A DNA stretch of 64,000 bases from Ligustrum vulgare (Eukaryota > Streptophyta > Magnoliopsida > Lamiales > Oleaceae), in NCBI GenBank assembly GCA_963555705.1, contig OY743187.1, positions 8,322,133-8,386,132 on the forward strand. Reading direction: 5' to 3'. Each line of letters starts with the position of its first letter. Position 1 is the stretch's first letter. Made by a program: the position numbers and the translations under genes. Shown piece by piece: positions 39,341 to 51,700 of this stretch. The notes beneath the pieces were generated by a model, which saw nothing but the letters and a program-made list of their open reading frames with translations, searched no databases and was not told the DNA's origin.

Positions 39341-39805
39341 CTAGTCCCTCAAGTCTGGTTGGTTCATTTATGTGCGAACCGGACTTGAAAATATAAGGGA
39401 TCGAAGATGATGGAATGTGTATATACTTTAAGAAATAACCAAAATAAGAAATATATGAAAAATCATTCTTGCAAGACACCATCAGAATGGAAAAAATAGA
39501 ATATATTTTGCATGCTAAAGTGTCGCCGAAGAGGAATAATATAGGCACTTGGGCCCATGCTTTAATATAGTTTGAACACTGGGGGTCTTTATTTGAACAC
39601 TTGACAACCCTTTCATGTAGAATTTTCTTAGTTATATTAAAAGAGTATTGGGCTGCTTTATTCAAATTTTTGAAAGTGTATCTCTTCTCCCAACAAAAAA
39701 GAATACTCGAGAATGCTTCGAACTTACGAAGACATATAGGTTCTAAAGAACTTACGAAGACATATAGGTTCTAAATAACTTCCCAAGGTTTCCCTCAAAG
39801 GCCTG

Positions 39806-40031
39806 ATGGCGAAGAAGATTCCACTTCCGTTGAGGCCCTGGAGTGACGAGGAGTTTAAGCAGAAGTCTTTGCTCAGCAGTTTCCAAGTAGAAGTTGCAAA
39901 GAACACAACTGATGCCTTAACTGCAAAGCTCATAAAGCTTCTTTCGGTGCTGCTCCCTCCACTGGTCTTGTTTTCTAAGGGTCAGCAATGATTGGAAGTG
40001 AAGGAGGAATTCGGAACTAAACATGAGACTC

Positions 40032-40103
<72 letters not shown>

Positions 40104-40636
40104 AAATCGAAGCAAAAAGGAAGAGAAAAAGTTCAGAAGAGCCTTGGTTGTGTCTCCTTCTGATGAGGATGTTGTGGATGTAATGGGGCATGAGGTGCCT
40201 CCACAAAAGAGGCTAAAGAAAAGCAGAGGCATATCTGGTTCTTCCGAGGAGTCTGGTGGATAAGGCGGATGAACTAACTCATGAGTTGGAGAAGGAAAAG
40301 GAGGCCAGATTGGCAAGAGAAGAGGCCTTGCGGAGGGCATAAGAAAGACTTTCTTACTTAGAGCGGGATATTGAGACTAGGGTGATTAATGGCATCCATC
40401 ATTTCAAGGATACATTTGAAGAGATCTCAGAATATGAAGCTATGCAACCGTTCTTTGCCAACGTCGGGGCACGAATGGCTTTGAAAGACATGAAGGATGA
40501 CTTCCCAGATCTGAATCTTTCGAAGATTGAGGCCTTCTATCCAAAGTCCCAAGATGTTAGTGAGGAAAGTCCTCTTGAAGACGTCACTGGTGTCCCTTCT
40601 TCTAAAGATGCCGACCCTTCTCGCGCTCCTGCTTAG
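39806..40636 (+). pseudogene. Antisense extra ORF (aORF) remnant, gag/transposon-domain-like
   Basis: Open stretches begin MAKKIPLPLRPWSDEEF (39806) and continue, with frame changes, through a GA microsatellite that would read as an RE-repeat, a KRxxKSRG basic stretch, a coiled-coil segment (ELEKEKEARLAREEAL, about 40275-40335) and a final domain (FKDTFEEISEYEAMQPFF to SKIEAFYP, 40404-40550). Such proteins accompany Tat-lineage gypsy elements and many plant 'putative transposon' entries; function unknown. It lies opposite to the pol strand. Two or more frameshifts and stops make it a pseudogene. Confidence 0.6.
40034..40100. repeat. (GA)n microsatellite, about 33 units, inside the antisense ORF
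   Basis: Uninterrupted GA dinucleotides inside the coding remnant; would translate as alternating Arg-Glu. Confidence 0.95.
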
Positions 40637-41639
40637 GATGCCTATTTTTGTCATTGTCTTTTGTGAATCTTTATCTACTCCACTTTTGATCTTTATATGT
40701 GAATTTTGCATATTGCTCTGCTATAGACAAGTAGTTCGTATCATAAGATGATCATCATTTAATATGAGATGGTCCATCATAAGATGAACATAGTTTAATA
40801 TAGGATAGTCCGAAACATGTGCAAGTCCTTGGAGTCACTTGCATGTGCAAGTCCTTAGAGTCACTTGTGGATGTGATAGTCCCTCCAATCGAAGCGCTTA
40901 AGACATTATGTCCATTGCTTAGATTTGACTGAATGGGTCTTAACTTGTACTTCCCCGTGAGTCCCTTGTTTACGTCCGGGGTGATTACATTGGGGCCATT
41001 TTTTGTTAAAAAATCTAACATGAGGTGATATGCCTTTAAATGGTAAAGATTTCTTTTGAACAAATCGTAAAATTTATTCTCAAGATTGATCAACGTATTT
41101 CATATGTACCACTTCGCCGGGGTACTAATCATCAAGTGACGGAGTCCCTTGCATGAACGTAACTTGTGCTCCAAGCTATGTTTTGTCATTCTATCAAGGG
41201 GTTCGTCGGATCAAGGCATTGCGATAATCATGGACAACTTCGACCACTTTCATTTCGATTCAAGTTTAGCCAATCCTTAATAATCGTAACTTGGGACCAA
41301 TCCTTTTTTATGTTCTATTTGTTTGCATAGTTTTGCGTTTTCCAACACAACTTCGCAATTTGTTCAATGAAAAGCGTGCATGAAGGAATCATTTCACCTC
41401 TTGAGTTTAAGAAATCCAATTTACTTGGAACACGCAGAAGACAATTTGTTTATCGATACTAGTGGTGGAGGTGATCCACGCTTTGTGGATTGAGTAAGGA
41501 TTTTCCAGAGAGATTCTCTGCTCCGTAAGTCCCTGGTGCAGCTTCATCGGTGACTTGATGAGGTCCCCTCCAACTATGCCATGTGGTCTTTATTCCAGCC
41601 TTTTGAGTTAGGATGAGGGGTTTCCTTAAAATTGGACCT

Positions 41640-41895
41640 TTAATTTTATAAGTATTAGACCATCTTTTCTCGATATTGAGTCGACGACCTGTGAATCACC
41701 CCTTCTTTTGAGGAGGAAAGAAGCTCTGGGTGAAAACACTCCAATTTGTACTGGACATACTGCCTCTGACCCATGAGCCAGTGAGAATGGAGTTTCTCCC
41801 GTGGCAGTGTGCAAGGTAATTCTGATTCCCCAGAGGGCTCATGGAAGTTCATTTACCCAAGTTTCTTCTTCAGGCTGTTTTATAGATTTATCAAC
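41640..41895 (-). pseudogene. Integrase C-terminal fragment of the nested element
   Basis: On the minus strand the frame reads TATGETPFSLAHGSEAV, the conserved phrase downstream of the gypsy integrase core, preceded by EETWVNELP with a stop before the following ALWG, and followed by PVQIGVFSP. It shows that the element's pol runs right to left. The catalytic D,D,E region is not seen. Confidence 0.85.
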
Positions 41896-42466
41896 CAAGT
41901 ATGATTCGCCCTCATCTAATAGAATATTCGCTCCGGAGTTAACGGAGGACATCCACTTGGGAATCACATGTATTCATGCCTTATAGCCTCGTTTGTACGT
42001 ATTCAGTTTGTTAGTCCAGAGTGGATTCCATTGAGTGGCGAAATCCCTTGTTGGTGGGGGGGGGGGTTTGCTAAGCTATTCATGTTTACTTGTAATTATA
42101 CTTGTTAGCAGTCCCTAGTGAGAGCTTAGATCAATGATCTTATTCTTTTGTTAACTTGTAACGTGTTACTTCGGCACATCAAGTTCGGGCTAAATCACGT
42201 CGACATATTACTTCTTCCATGTTTAATCCGGTGTGAATTTCAGAAAAAGCTTCTGAGGTCATGCCATTCTGGAGACGAGTAGGAAGGGCTCCTATGGCCG
42301 TGTCATCTCGACATATAAAAATTTCAGTATTTTTGAAACCATGATTTTGGGCCTCTAAGACCGTGTATCATTTCGGAGACACTTAAGTCGAGGCTTATGA
42401 ATATAAGGTCTTTGAGACCGTGTGTCCTGGAGGCACTTAAGTCGAGCTTAATAATATAGGGTCTCT

Positions 42467-45348
42467 AATAAGTGTATTTTATACACTTATTTGTATGTCT
42501 AAAGTAGAATATGTTGTTGACGTTTTGAAATAATTGCTATTAAATTTGAGTTCATTTGTTTACTTTGTAGAAAATATCCCAAAAGGCAAAGAATGAAGCA
42601 ATTAATGGAAAAATGATACAATTGGATGTTAATTGGAGCTAAATTGAGCAGATGGGAAGTGATAACATCAAACGGGAAACCTACATGGTGCCAAAGAGAA
42701 GAAATCAGAGGTTGGAGGACCCAATTGAAGGAGTTGAGAGCTTAAACGGGCAAATCGAGAAGAATATAAAACTCGGGGGCTAAATCGCAACAATCAGAAG
42801 TTAAGGATCAAGTCGGCAATAAAAGGCAGGGACCAACTTACACGATAGCAAAAAGATGGAAATTTCACATCACGCGATCGCCATATGTCTATTGCGCGAT
42901 CGCGCAAAGCCTCAAAATCTTAACCCGAGAGTTAAAGACCTTACCACGCGATCGCTAGGGTTTCCACCACGCAATCGCGCGGTTATCCGACTGGACCGTA
43001 GATCAGATTTTTCTTGCGATTTTTAACAGGTTTTGAGTTTTTTGACCTAGGTTTTCTCCAAAACCTATATGTACAACACAAGAGGCACGAGATCTGGACA
43101 TTTGCCTCTCCATGGAACGAGCTACAATGTAACAACCTAGACTTTTTTGGTTTCATAACCACTGGAGTGCTACTAAAAACAATTTGATTTTCTAAAACAA
43201 TTGCGAAAGCATAAACGAATAGTTTTGCCAAACATAAAAATTGAAATTCTTTACAACCAAATCCTTATAACTTAACTTAATAAAATAAATATGTTTAAAA
43301 TAATAGATAAAACTAAAATTGAAAACTATGATTTTAAATTCTTCAAATCTCCTGGCAGCATACGAAATACTCAGTATAGATCTCGTGCATGTATTTTCAC
43401 AATTTAATATCAAAAGCAAGCAGATTACGCACATAACATACTTTCATAATGGGATAGAAACCCGACCATCACATTCTCGATTTAGGTCATACACATTTTC
43501 AATCTCAATTTAGGGTCTAGTCTTGTGACTGGCTTCTGTAGATCTACATAATACCATTTGATATTACCCATAAAATCTCCTTAATTCGGATCGCATAATA
43601 ACGCGTAAAATACTCAAACTTAAAACATTAAAGAGCGAAAACACAAACCACTTGACACGTAATGAAATCCATACTTTAATACATAAATCAAACTTTAAAA
43701 GAAAATATGATTGTGGTTGAAAATATTTTTGTGAAACTTTTATATCGAGAAAGTATAACTTCTTTTTGATCGGTGATTGATCTGACTTTGGGAAATATTT
43801 ATAGATAAAATTACCGTACAAAGTCTGACTTCAAGAACAGTTGGTAAGCCGAGTATCACAAGTAAATATGATAAAGGTTAATTGAAATGGCAAAACATGA
43901 TTGGGCGTAAATCTCTCAATCTGGTGTACAATTTAAGTGTCACACGTAACAAAGATTTATTCTAATTCTAATACAAAAATAATTTAAAAGTTGTATAAGG
44001 TTGTGAATAGGATATGGATGAATATTTACTGGGTTTTGATCTAAAATTCATTGTGGATTTCTTATAAAACTCACACCCCACCCCCTATGATGGATTCATT
44101 ATTCAACCCTCATCCGTCACATGACGAATGAGTTTTATAACTAGTGCCCATCATGGGCACTAGATCATTTCCCATATATAACTATATATAAGTTATGGAA
44201 TTAAACATTTATAATTTCAATCAAATATAATTTTACACGATTTTATCCAAAATAATTTTTTCTTAAATCAAGACTCTAAATTAATTATGATCTTCGAAAC
44301 GATTCTAATATCGATACAGTAATTATCTCTCTATCAATAATTAAAAATTCAAATCAAAATAAATTTGTTGTCAAAACACAAATATTTTAGTCATTTGACT
44401 TCTCAAAATTTTTAAAAGATTTCAAAGAAAAAAAATCGTTAAATAATTCAATTCTTTAAAATTTTCGTGTTGTTATCAAGCTTTTCACGTCAAATTCTTG
44501 AGAGATCGAAGCATTGCAAAGGAGCGAGACTTGGAGATACTTGAAGAATTGATAATTGGTGCAATATTTCCATTCTCTTTGTTATTTTCAATGAACGTCA
44601 TTATATTTGGTTTTTGCTATTTAAATATGATGTGTAGCTAAATTTAATGTTGGGATGAACGATGTAACCTAATTAATTATTTTAATTCCATATTCTTTGT
44701 TTTAACGCTTCAATGCATGTTTTGATTTATTATTGTGTTTAATGCGTGAATGAACTGACCACTCTTTCATGATTTTATGTGTTATTTTCATAATCCGAGA
44801 GGTGAGTTAATAACATAGATCTAGGTAATAAATCCGGTAATTGAACGAGAGATAAAGATATACTCTTGTTATTATTGCGGTTGTGCGTGAATTCTTGCGT
44901 GTAATGCATCTAGATAAGGAATATTCAGACCCGCGGCCGCTATAGAAATACAAGGTTGACTTATTTAGGTAGAATTGATTTAAACTCGAGAGAGGAATCT
45001 CAATTTGAATTAGTGAATTCGATTGAATACATATTTAGAAAATAGAACCAGGAATTGGAATTGATTTAATTGGTTAGATGAACTCATGAATCCCAACTAC
45101 TTTACAATCTTATTTGAAAACAAAACAATTTAACAATTCTTTTTAATTCATTAGTTCAATTTCTTAATTCTAAATTTTTATTCTTAAACTACTTTCATTT
45201 GTTCAAATAAAGTTAAGAACTGACATATTTCGGTATTTAGTAAACAGTCATCATGGGAATGATAATCCAGACTCTAGGTCCACTATATTACTTCTCACGA
45301 CCCGTACACTTGCAGGCGTATCTCGCATCACGAGATATCGGTGAACAA
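42467..45348 (+). mobile_element. Solo LTR (Tat-like) inside the nested element, itself interrupted
   Basis: Flanked by a perfect 5-bp duplication TCTCT (42462-42466, 45349-45353); deleting the insert and one copy restores the surrounding GGTCTCTGAGACC repeat. It starts with an AAGTGTA...TACACTT inverted repeat and ends soon after CCGTACACTTGCAGG, both typical of Tat-lineage LTRs. Without the further insertion at 43128-44478 it would be about 1.53 kb. No internal coding region, so a solo LTR. Confidence 0.75.
43128..44478. mobile_element. Innermost insertion, about 1.35 kb, LTR-like
   Basis: Sequence beginning TGTAACAACC and ending TTGTTATCA separates two halves of the solo LTR. TGTAACAACC is a frequent start of plant gypsy LTRs. 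The target duplication is not clean (AGCTA left, AGCTT right, with three extra bases at the left), so limits are approximate. It contains a 10-bp-arm palindrome at 44141-44163. No coding sequence recognised. Confidence 0.5.
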
Positions 45349-45637
45349 TCTCTGAGACCATGTATAGTGGAGACCTTTAAGCCGAGCTTAATAATATAGG
45401 GTCTCTGAGACTGTATGTCGTGGAAACACTTAAACTGAGGCTTAATAATATATGGTCTCTGAGACCGTGTGTCCTGGAAACACTTAACCCGAGGCTTATA
45501 AAATATTGTTGTTTGAGTCCTGCCATGTTGGCACAATAAAGGTGGGCTGCTCCGAACCGTTCCGCTTCTGCAATAAGCAAAACTTTTATTGTTTCACGAG
45601 CCTTTGAGTTGTTGTGACATTTATGAGATGTTCATAC

Positions 45638-45791
45638 CTCGGCATAAGGGTACTTCGACATGTAAGAGTCCAGCAAGTTTGGTATCCACAGTTTGGCATG
45701 TGGGTCATGATTAGGTGAATGGATGTTTTGTGGATCCCCTGTTGAGCCCATATGGATGACGTGTCATGTAAAATTAGTCATGGTCATAACA
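45638..45791 (-). repeat. LTR of nested element (right in window), truncated
   Basis: 154 bp matching the end of the 38599-39340 LTR from the GGCATAAGGGTAC repeat to CATAACA; about 590 bp of the LTR are missing here. Confidence 0.85.
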
Positions 45792-45796
45792 GTTTA

Positions 45797-46430
45797 CTAA
45801 CTCCTTTGAGCTTGATGCACTTCTTTATTGATGGAAATGTTAGTTTAGGTGGACATAAAAAGACAAATTTTGTTAAGCCCCTTTTTTGGGAAGAATGATC
45901 CTCCATTTGATGGGGCGGTGAACAACATACTTCCAAAGCCGACCATGGAAAGGAAACATATTCCCTTTGACCCCGGTGGTTGGGTGTGTTTCTATTTGTG
46001 GAAGGAGCAACCCCCTGATTGAATAAAGTCCCAATTGCTACTCTGCATTGTTGGCACAATTCAAACTCTTGTCAACGCCTACAAATTGATTTTGCACGGT
46101 GAGTATGAAATTTCAGTTACATTTATTGTGTCTGAATTTTCTATTTTTATTGTAGGTGTCGATTCGTGGTCGAATCTCTTTCGAGATGGGAGGGATGATG
46201 AGAATCGCGAAGGTCCAACTCCATTGCACGAACCTGTGATCCACAATGTTGCAAGATCAAAGTTCAAGGAGTCTCACGACAGTGCACTCAAGCAAGATTC
46301 GAGGTCGAATCCTTTTCAAGAGGGAGGGGATGATGAGAACCGAGAAAGTCAAACCTCGATGCGCAAGCCTGTGGGACCCATGACGAGATCCGATGCCAAG
46401 GAGGTTCAAGATTCGAGGCTAAACAAGTAA
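45797..46430 (+). pseudogene. pol tail of the outer gypsy element (second part)
   Basis: Coding relics resume directly after the nested insertion: the region after the integrase core, the FDPGGWVCFYLWKE chromatin/GPF-like module, the NAYKLILHGEY phrase, then tandem D(S)xSNxFxxGxDDENRE units and the terminal GPMTRSDAKE motif typical of this gypsy group. Contains at least one stop (about 46020). Confidence 0.85.
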
Positions 46431-46632
46431 TTCAAGTCAAGAAAAACAAGTCAAAAATCAAGTTGGAACCAAAATAAGAAGAAATTGGACTTAGCCAATT
46501 TCGGTCGACCGAAAGTCATTCCGGTCGACCGAAACTCTGCAGAGAATTTTGAAGGTAGCCTCAGTCGCGTTCGGCTGAGGGTTGGTCAACCGAAAGTCCC
46601 ATTTCGGTAGATCTCGATCGAAACACTCCGTT

Positions 46633-47049
46633 TCACAAAAACGGGATTTTTCTTGCAAATTTCGAAATTACACCTTTTGCCCAATTTTGTACATTATATA
46701 CACATTTTTTTTCATTTCAAACCTATTAACTTGATTGTTCATTGTGTTTCTCTTGAGAGAGTCCCCCATGGGTGAGGTAAACCTTTATTTCTTGATCTTG
46801 TATCTACTAGGAAATTAATCAACCATATCTTGAGTATTATTATTCTCGTGTTGTTATTTATTTCCGTCACCTTGAAATTTGTTTGGTCGATACCCATTGG
46901 GTTATGGTTAGTTTAGTCCTTGAATTTTGGATTAGATTTAAACTTGGGTTAAGGTATTTATCCTTTATTTTACTACTTTAAATTTCTTGGGTTTGTAATT
47001 AAATTGCTGTGGGAATTTTCGATCAATATACCGAAGGGGTTCGCATCAC
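46633..47049 (+). repeat. Right (3') LTR of the outer gypsy element, matched part
   Basis: Direct copy of 35303-35712. The true LTR probably begins somewhat earlier (about 46450-46500), where GGTCGACCGAA occurs twice, but this part has no left-hand counterpart. Confidence 0.85.
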
Positions 47050-48777
47050 ATTTATTACAAGAGAATTTAAGCAAAATCTCAAACAAAAGTCGCAATGAGA
47101 CATATTTAAAGCTTCTAATAAGTATAGGAGACTATTGTTTTAAAACACTAATTAATTTTAACCACATAGTTGTCAATATGCTTGTTATAGTTCTATCACT
47201 TCCCTATATTTGATTTTATATTTCGCTTTTAACTTCCATTCTAAACGTTTTCTACTAGATTTATAAAAGCTTAACACTCTCAAACAGTATTCAGCACAAG
47301 TAACTCTCTGGAGCAAGGGCTGCCTCTCCCTCCTCTCGTCGAGCTCTCCACCCCTGGGCATGACGGTTCAATTGGGTTGATTATGTGTGCCGTCTACTCT
47401 GCTTTAGTTGCACTGACGGGGCAACTTCCCACCGTGCCTTGTTGATGTGATCTCTATTTGGAAACGTGACAAAAATACGCAGAATGACACAAACACAACT
47501 ATGAAATATTTAAATCAAATTCAACACAAGAAAATAAGAAATAAACAACCAAAATAAAGATAGATTTTGACGGTAAAACATTGACCCAATATTCACGACA
47601 CAAGAACGATGCAGAATATGAACCAAGATTGGTGAACTCTACAAGGGATGTCAATTCCTTGATAAGTTCGTTGGGTGAACGCTACAAAAATCGGATATTT
47701 GATAAGTTCTAAGAATTAAAGGGACTCATCAACCTTTAACAAGAGAAATTCACTCTCAAAATATCAATAATAATCCAAAACAACATAATATAATGTAAAT
47801 TGCTTCTGTCCTAGCCCTAGCCGCAATTAGGGTTCAAAATACGGAAATAAATAATTAAAAACGGAAAACAATTAAACATTTGCGAAAATTCGGAAAATAT
47901 AGTTACGACTGTGAATATGTCACCGTAAGTGTGTTTCTGTCGAGATTTACGGTCGTGAGAACCAAACTTACGATCGTAAATATGATTTTGCTGAAATTCT
48001 TCAATTTCGCCCGAGAGAACATTACGACCATGATAAAGATTACTTACGGCCGTAATATTAGCTCTGACCCTCAAACTTCGCCCATTTGATTCAGTTTAAT
48101 TCATTCATCTTCACAATTCGACTCCAACATGAAATTTGATCTATTTCTCATGTAAATCATTGTTGTATTGCCAATAACCCGACTTCTCCTTTTATATCCT
48201 ACTTTGGAGCACATCACTCGTTCACGCTAAAGAGAGACATTGCACTTGCGAATACTAGCTATAGTAGAAAAAAGATAATAGTGAAGTTTAGAGACTAAAG
48301 TTAGCCATCTAGGTTCAATTATCAATACAAGGAGTACTCAGTCAAAGATAATGTAAAATTAGGAATATTAAATATGCTCCGAGAAAATGGCGTGTGGTGA
48401 TAAACACTTCTTGAATTAGGTTTATTGTGGATATAGGCTAGAGCTTATACAAATTATATCGGCAAATCAAGTTAAGCAAGCATTCATCTCAAGAAAACGG
48501 CGCCCATTCACGTGTGAACCTCACGTGCTGGCAAGCAATAGTGAAACCACAAAGAAACCGGAAACTTGAACCTGAAATAACTTTGATAAAAATATCTTAT
48601 ACAATCCAGTGACAAAAGATATGGTCTCAACCTTCTTAAATATAACACCAACTTTTTTCTATATATATCTATAAAATATGAAAAACCAAGCCATATTTCA
48701 ATCCATAAATCCCGGAATATCAAAAGAAAGAACTGGTAATGAAAAATTAAGCAACGGTCTCAGAGAAGACTATAACC
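47050..48777. other. Intergenic, no gene seen
   Basis: Non-coding. 47850-48070 has several TACGGTCGTAA/TTACGATCGTAA-like words suggestive of a repeat family. The right end is the 3' side of the DnaJ gene. Confidence 0.4.
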
Positions 48778-51700
48778 TCAAGAATCCAAGAGCTCCTTTA
48801 TACCAGCTTTCTGACTTGATGTCAACCTTGCAGGAAATTTTATATCAAATTTAATTCTCAAATTCCCTTTCTTAGTTGGATCTTTTGAAATCGGCATGCC
48901 TTCTCTCGGGACAACTTCCTCGTAAGTCGGATGGATCACGTTGTTGATGGGAATTGTTAGATTCCTGCCATCTAGAGTAGTGATGTGAACGGTGTAACCA
49001 GTTAAGGCTTCCACCAGAGATATTTTTTGCGTAACAATCAAGTCGTTCCCATCGCGAGTGAAAATTCTATGGGCTTTCTCGTCGACAATGAATACAAGAT
49101 CTGAAGGTATTTGATTTGGTTGCTCATTCCCTTTCTCCTGGAAGGTGATCTTAGTACCTTTCTTCCAGCCGGGCTTGATATTAATCGTCAAGATTTCCTC
49201 TACAGGCGCTGTTTTCCTGCCAATAACCAAAAGGAAATGTAACACAGAATTCACAGAACAAAAATTCATCATGTCTTTTAGCCGCTTGAGAAATAACTAA
49301 TCATTCCATATAATTTGGTTTCACAAAAGTAAAGACTAATTAGTTTTTTTTATAAAATTACCTAATAAATGATGTCGCAGTCAGTGGTTTATTCTTTCTA
49401 GCATAGATAAGTCGAGCAACTCATTCGTTGGTACTAGATTTTGTACAAAGTACTAATTAACGATATTTTCTTGAAAAATGTAACTAAACAAGTAGGTTTT
49501 AAAGAAGCAATCTTTAACCATGACAATTTCAGTATAACTATTAAACATGGAAGATTAAGAATTGTTTATTCATGCCTGCCAAAAGAAATTATATATCCAG
49601 TCTGCTTCTTAACTTAAAAAATCCTATCCCTCTTCCATCCACAATAGTACCTCCGGACTTAGAGAAGTATATCTTCACCCAGACGAAGTTTTCTCACCAC
49701 TGTCCAATTGAGTCTAAATCTAATGAAAATTCTAGAAATTTCTATCCCACTTCCATCCACCCTTGCACCTATGCCCTTAAAAACAAAGTCAAAAGCCATA
49801 AAAGCTATGAATGCAACCCAGAATACAATAAAGTCCTCGATGTACAAAATCCAAAGGCTTATTAATCAGATTGATACCAATACAGAGCATAGAGATACAG
49901 GATGTGGAGGAAAAATTATGTTTACTTGGACGTTAAGGAATATATTTTTGTAACGAATTGCCACATGGTTGACCAACGACAACGATCCAAATGATTGGAG
50001 AGGAGAAGTCAGCTTTGTGCTTCATATATCTTTATTTTTTTAATTTCTTTATAGCTTCACAAAGTTTGACTTGAACCTCATTCTTAGTTGTACACTCATC
50101 TGCTCCCTAATGATAATACCTGACCCTTTCTCCCCATTGTTCAATCTAGTCTAACTCTAAATCTAATGAATATTCTATCCTCTTTCATCCATCTTGCACC
50201 TCCACCCTTATAAAAGTATGTCTTCATCCAGAAAAGTCAAATGCCATAGAAGCAATTAATGCAACCTAGAAGTCGTCAATGGACAAAATATGAAGCTATA
50301 ACAGTGAGAGTGATACCAATACAAGGTCAAAGAGATAGTCAATATGAAGGAAACCCTTAACTTGGAAGTTAAGGAATATTCCACGTAAAAAATCACCACG
50401 TGGGATAACTAGTGACGAGCCAGGATCCAAATGATTAGAGAGAAGTAGAAGTCAGCTTTTGTTTTCCATTACCCCTTTTTCACCCTTTATAGCTTCACAA
50501 AGTTTGACTTGAACCTCATTCTTAATCTTACATTCATGATTCAACTACTCCGAGATGATAAAAAATGTTATGTTGCCAAACGTCTACATAACAGACACAA
50601 ACACAAGGGTGTGGGCACCTGCCGCCTGTGTTTGCGTCTGGCACCCAGACGTCTGGCAGGAGAGGTTCTACCCAGATGATTTAACCTGGTGTTTTCTCAC
50701 CATTGCTCTCAGAGGCCATGGAAAAACCAACATATTTGTTTCATTAACACCCACTCCATCCCCACACCAAAAAAATAAAATAAAACAATCTGATGTAGTC
50801 AGATCACGATGATGATAACAATTAATAATAGTAAGTAATCTATATTTCTAACTCTATTTTTATTTCCAGAACGTTCTAGCAACATTTATTTCTCAAGAGT
50901 GCTTGTTATTTAAGCACCAACATTAACAGTCATATGAAATAAAAACAGTTTTTTTTTTTTTTTTAAAAAGAAGCCACGTGTAAATTGCAATGCTGACTTT
51001 CATCTATGAGAAATCTGAGCAATAAGGAAAAAACATAAGATATCTGAAACAGCAGAACATTCGAGTCTACCCTAATTGCTAATATAACACATTCAAATTA
51101 TTTGATGTTTTGGTAAATCACATATAGTACCTTTTTGACTTGACATCCGTTACCTATAAGAAGAGTTACTAAAACAAGATATAATAATTATCATTAATTT
51201 CATCAAGTTGCAACAAGAAACTTTCAAAAGGCACAGCACTACCAACTTTGTCCAAGACGTAAATATGAGACTGTTATTGTTAAACATGAATATCTATGTA
51301 GAAACCATAAGGAATTGAACTCTCATCTGATTCTCCTAACAAATGAAATGAAATCATAACCAATCGTTAATCGGAAAAAAAATGCATCCGATGGCCAGCT
51401 CAAATCATCCTGGCTCTGGCTCGTATCAAAACCGAACTTATCTACTAGATATTCCATAATTTGCATTTAGTTAGAAGCTTTATTTATCAAGGCAAAAAGA
51501 ACCCAATGTAACCATACAATACAAATACTAAGGTAGCATTAAACTACTTCTTTCAACAACAATTGAGCAGGAATCTCAATATAATAGAACAACCTAAGAT
51601 CCATATATAAAACTTGCAATCCAAAGTGAAATAAAATATTTTCACACAATCATTAGTTAATTTCGAAAGTCATGAAGAATGGTACTTACCCACTAGTATC

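Larger units (their letters stand above)
38599..45791 (-). mobile_element. Nested Tat/Retand-like gypsy element, minus orientation, internally deleted
   Basis: The insertion begins TGTTGACC and ends GTCATAACA. Five-base target copies GCCTA (38594-38598) and GTTTA (45792-45796) agree at three of five positions, and removing the insert with one copy restores the pol reading frame of the host element. LTRs are at 38599-39340 and, truncated, at 45638-45791. An integrase C-terminal fragment lies on the minus strand and a separate gag-like ORF on the plus strand between it and the left LTR. Nearly all of gag-pol is missing. Confidence 0.8.
35303..47049 (+). mobile_element. Outer Ty3/gypsy retrotransposon, deleted and interrupted
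   Basis: Two direct copies of the same LTR segment (35303-35712 and 46633-47049) flank gag-pol remnants that read left to right, with a tRNA primer site after the left copy. The coding part resumes across a 7.2-kb insertion (38599-45791). The polymerase core is absent, so the element cannot move by itself. Pol wording (CDVVPMHTTHIILGR, KQGKENVV-like and GPMTRS phrases) places it in Metaviridae. The host target duplication cannot be read because the left end is replaced by a microsatellite. Confidence 0.85.

Noticed and set aside
39992..40183. Arg-Glu repeat protein from the GA microsatellite
   Set aside because: Simple-sequence translation within a frameshifted retrotransposon ORF, not a separate gene.
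42880..42985. Repeated GCGATCGC words suggesting a regulatory cluster or Dam-like signal
   Set aside because: Occurs in the LTR body of a Tat-like element; likely inherent to the repeat and without independent meaning here.
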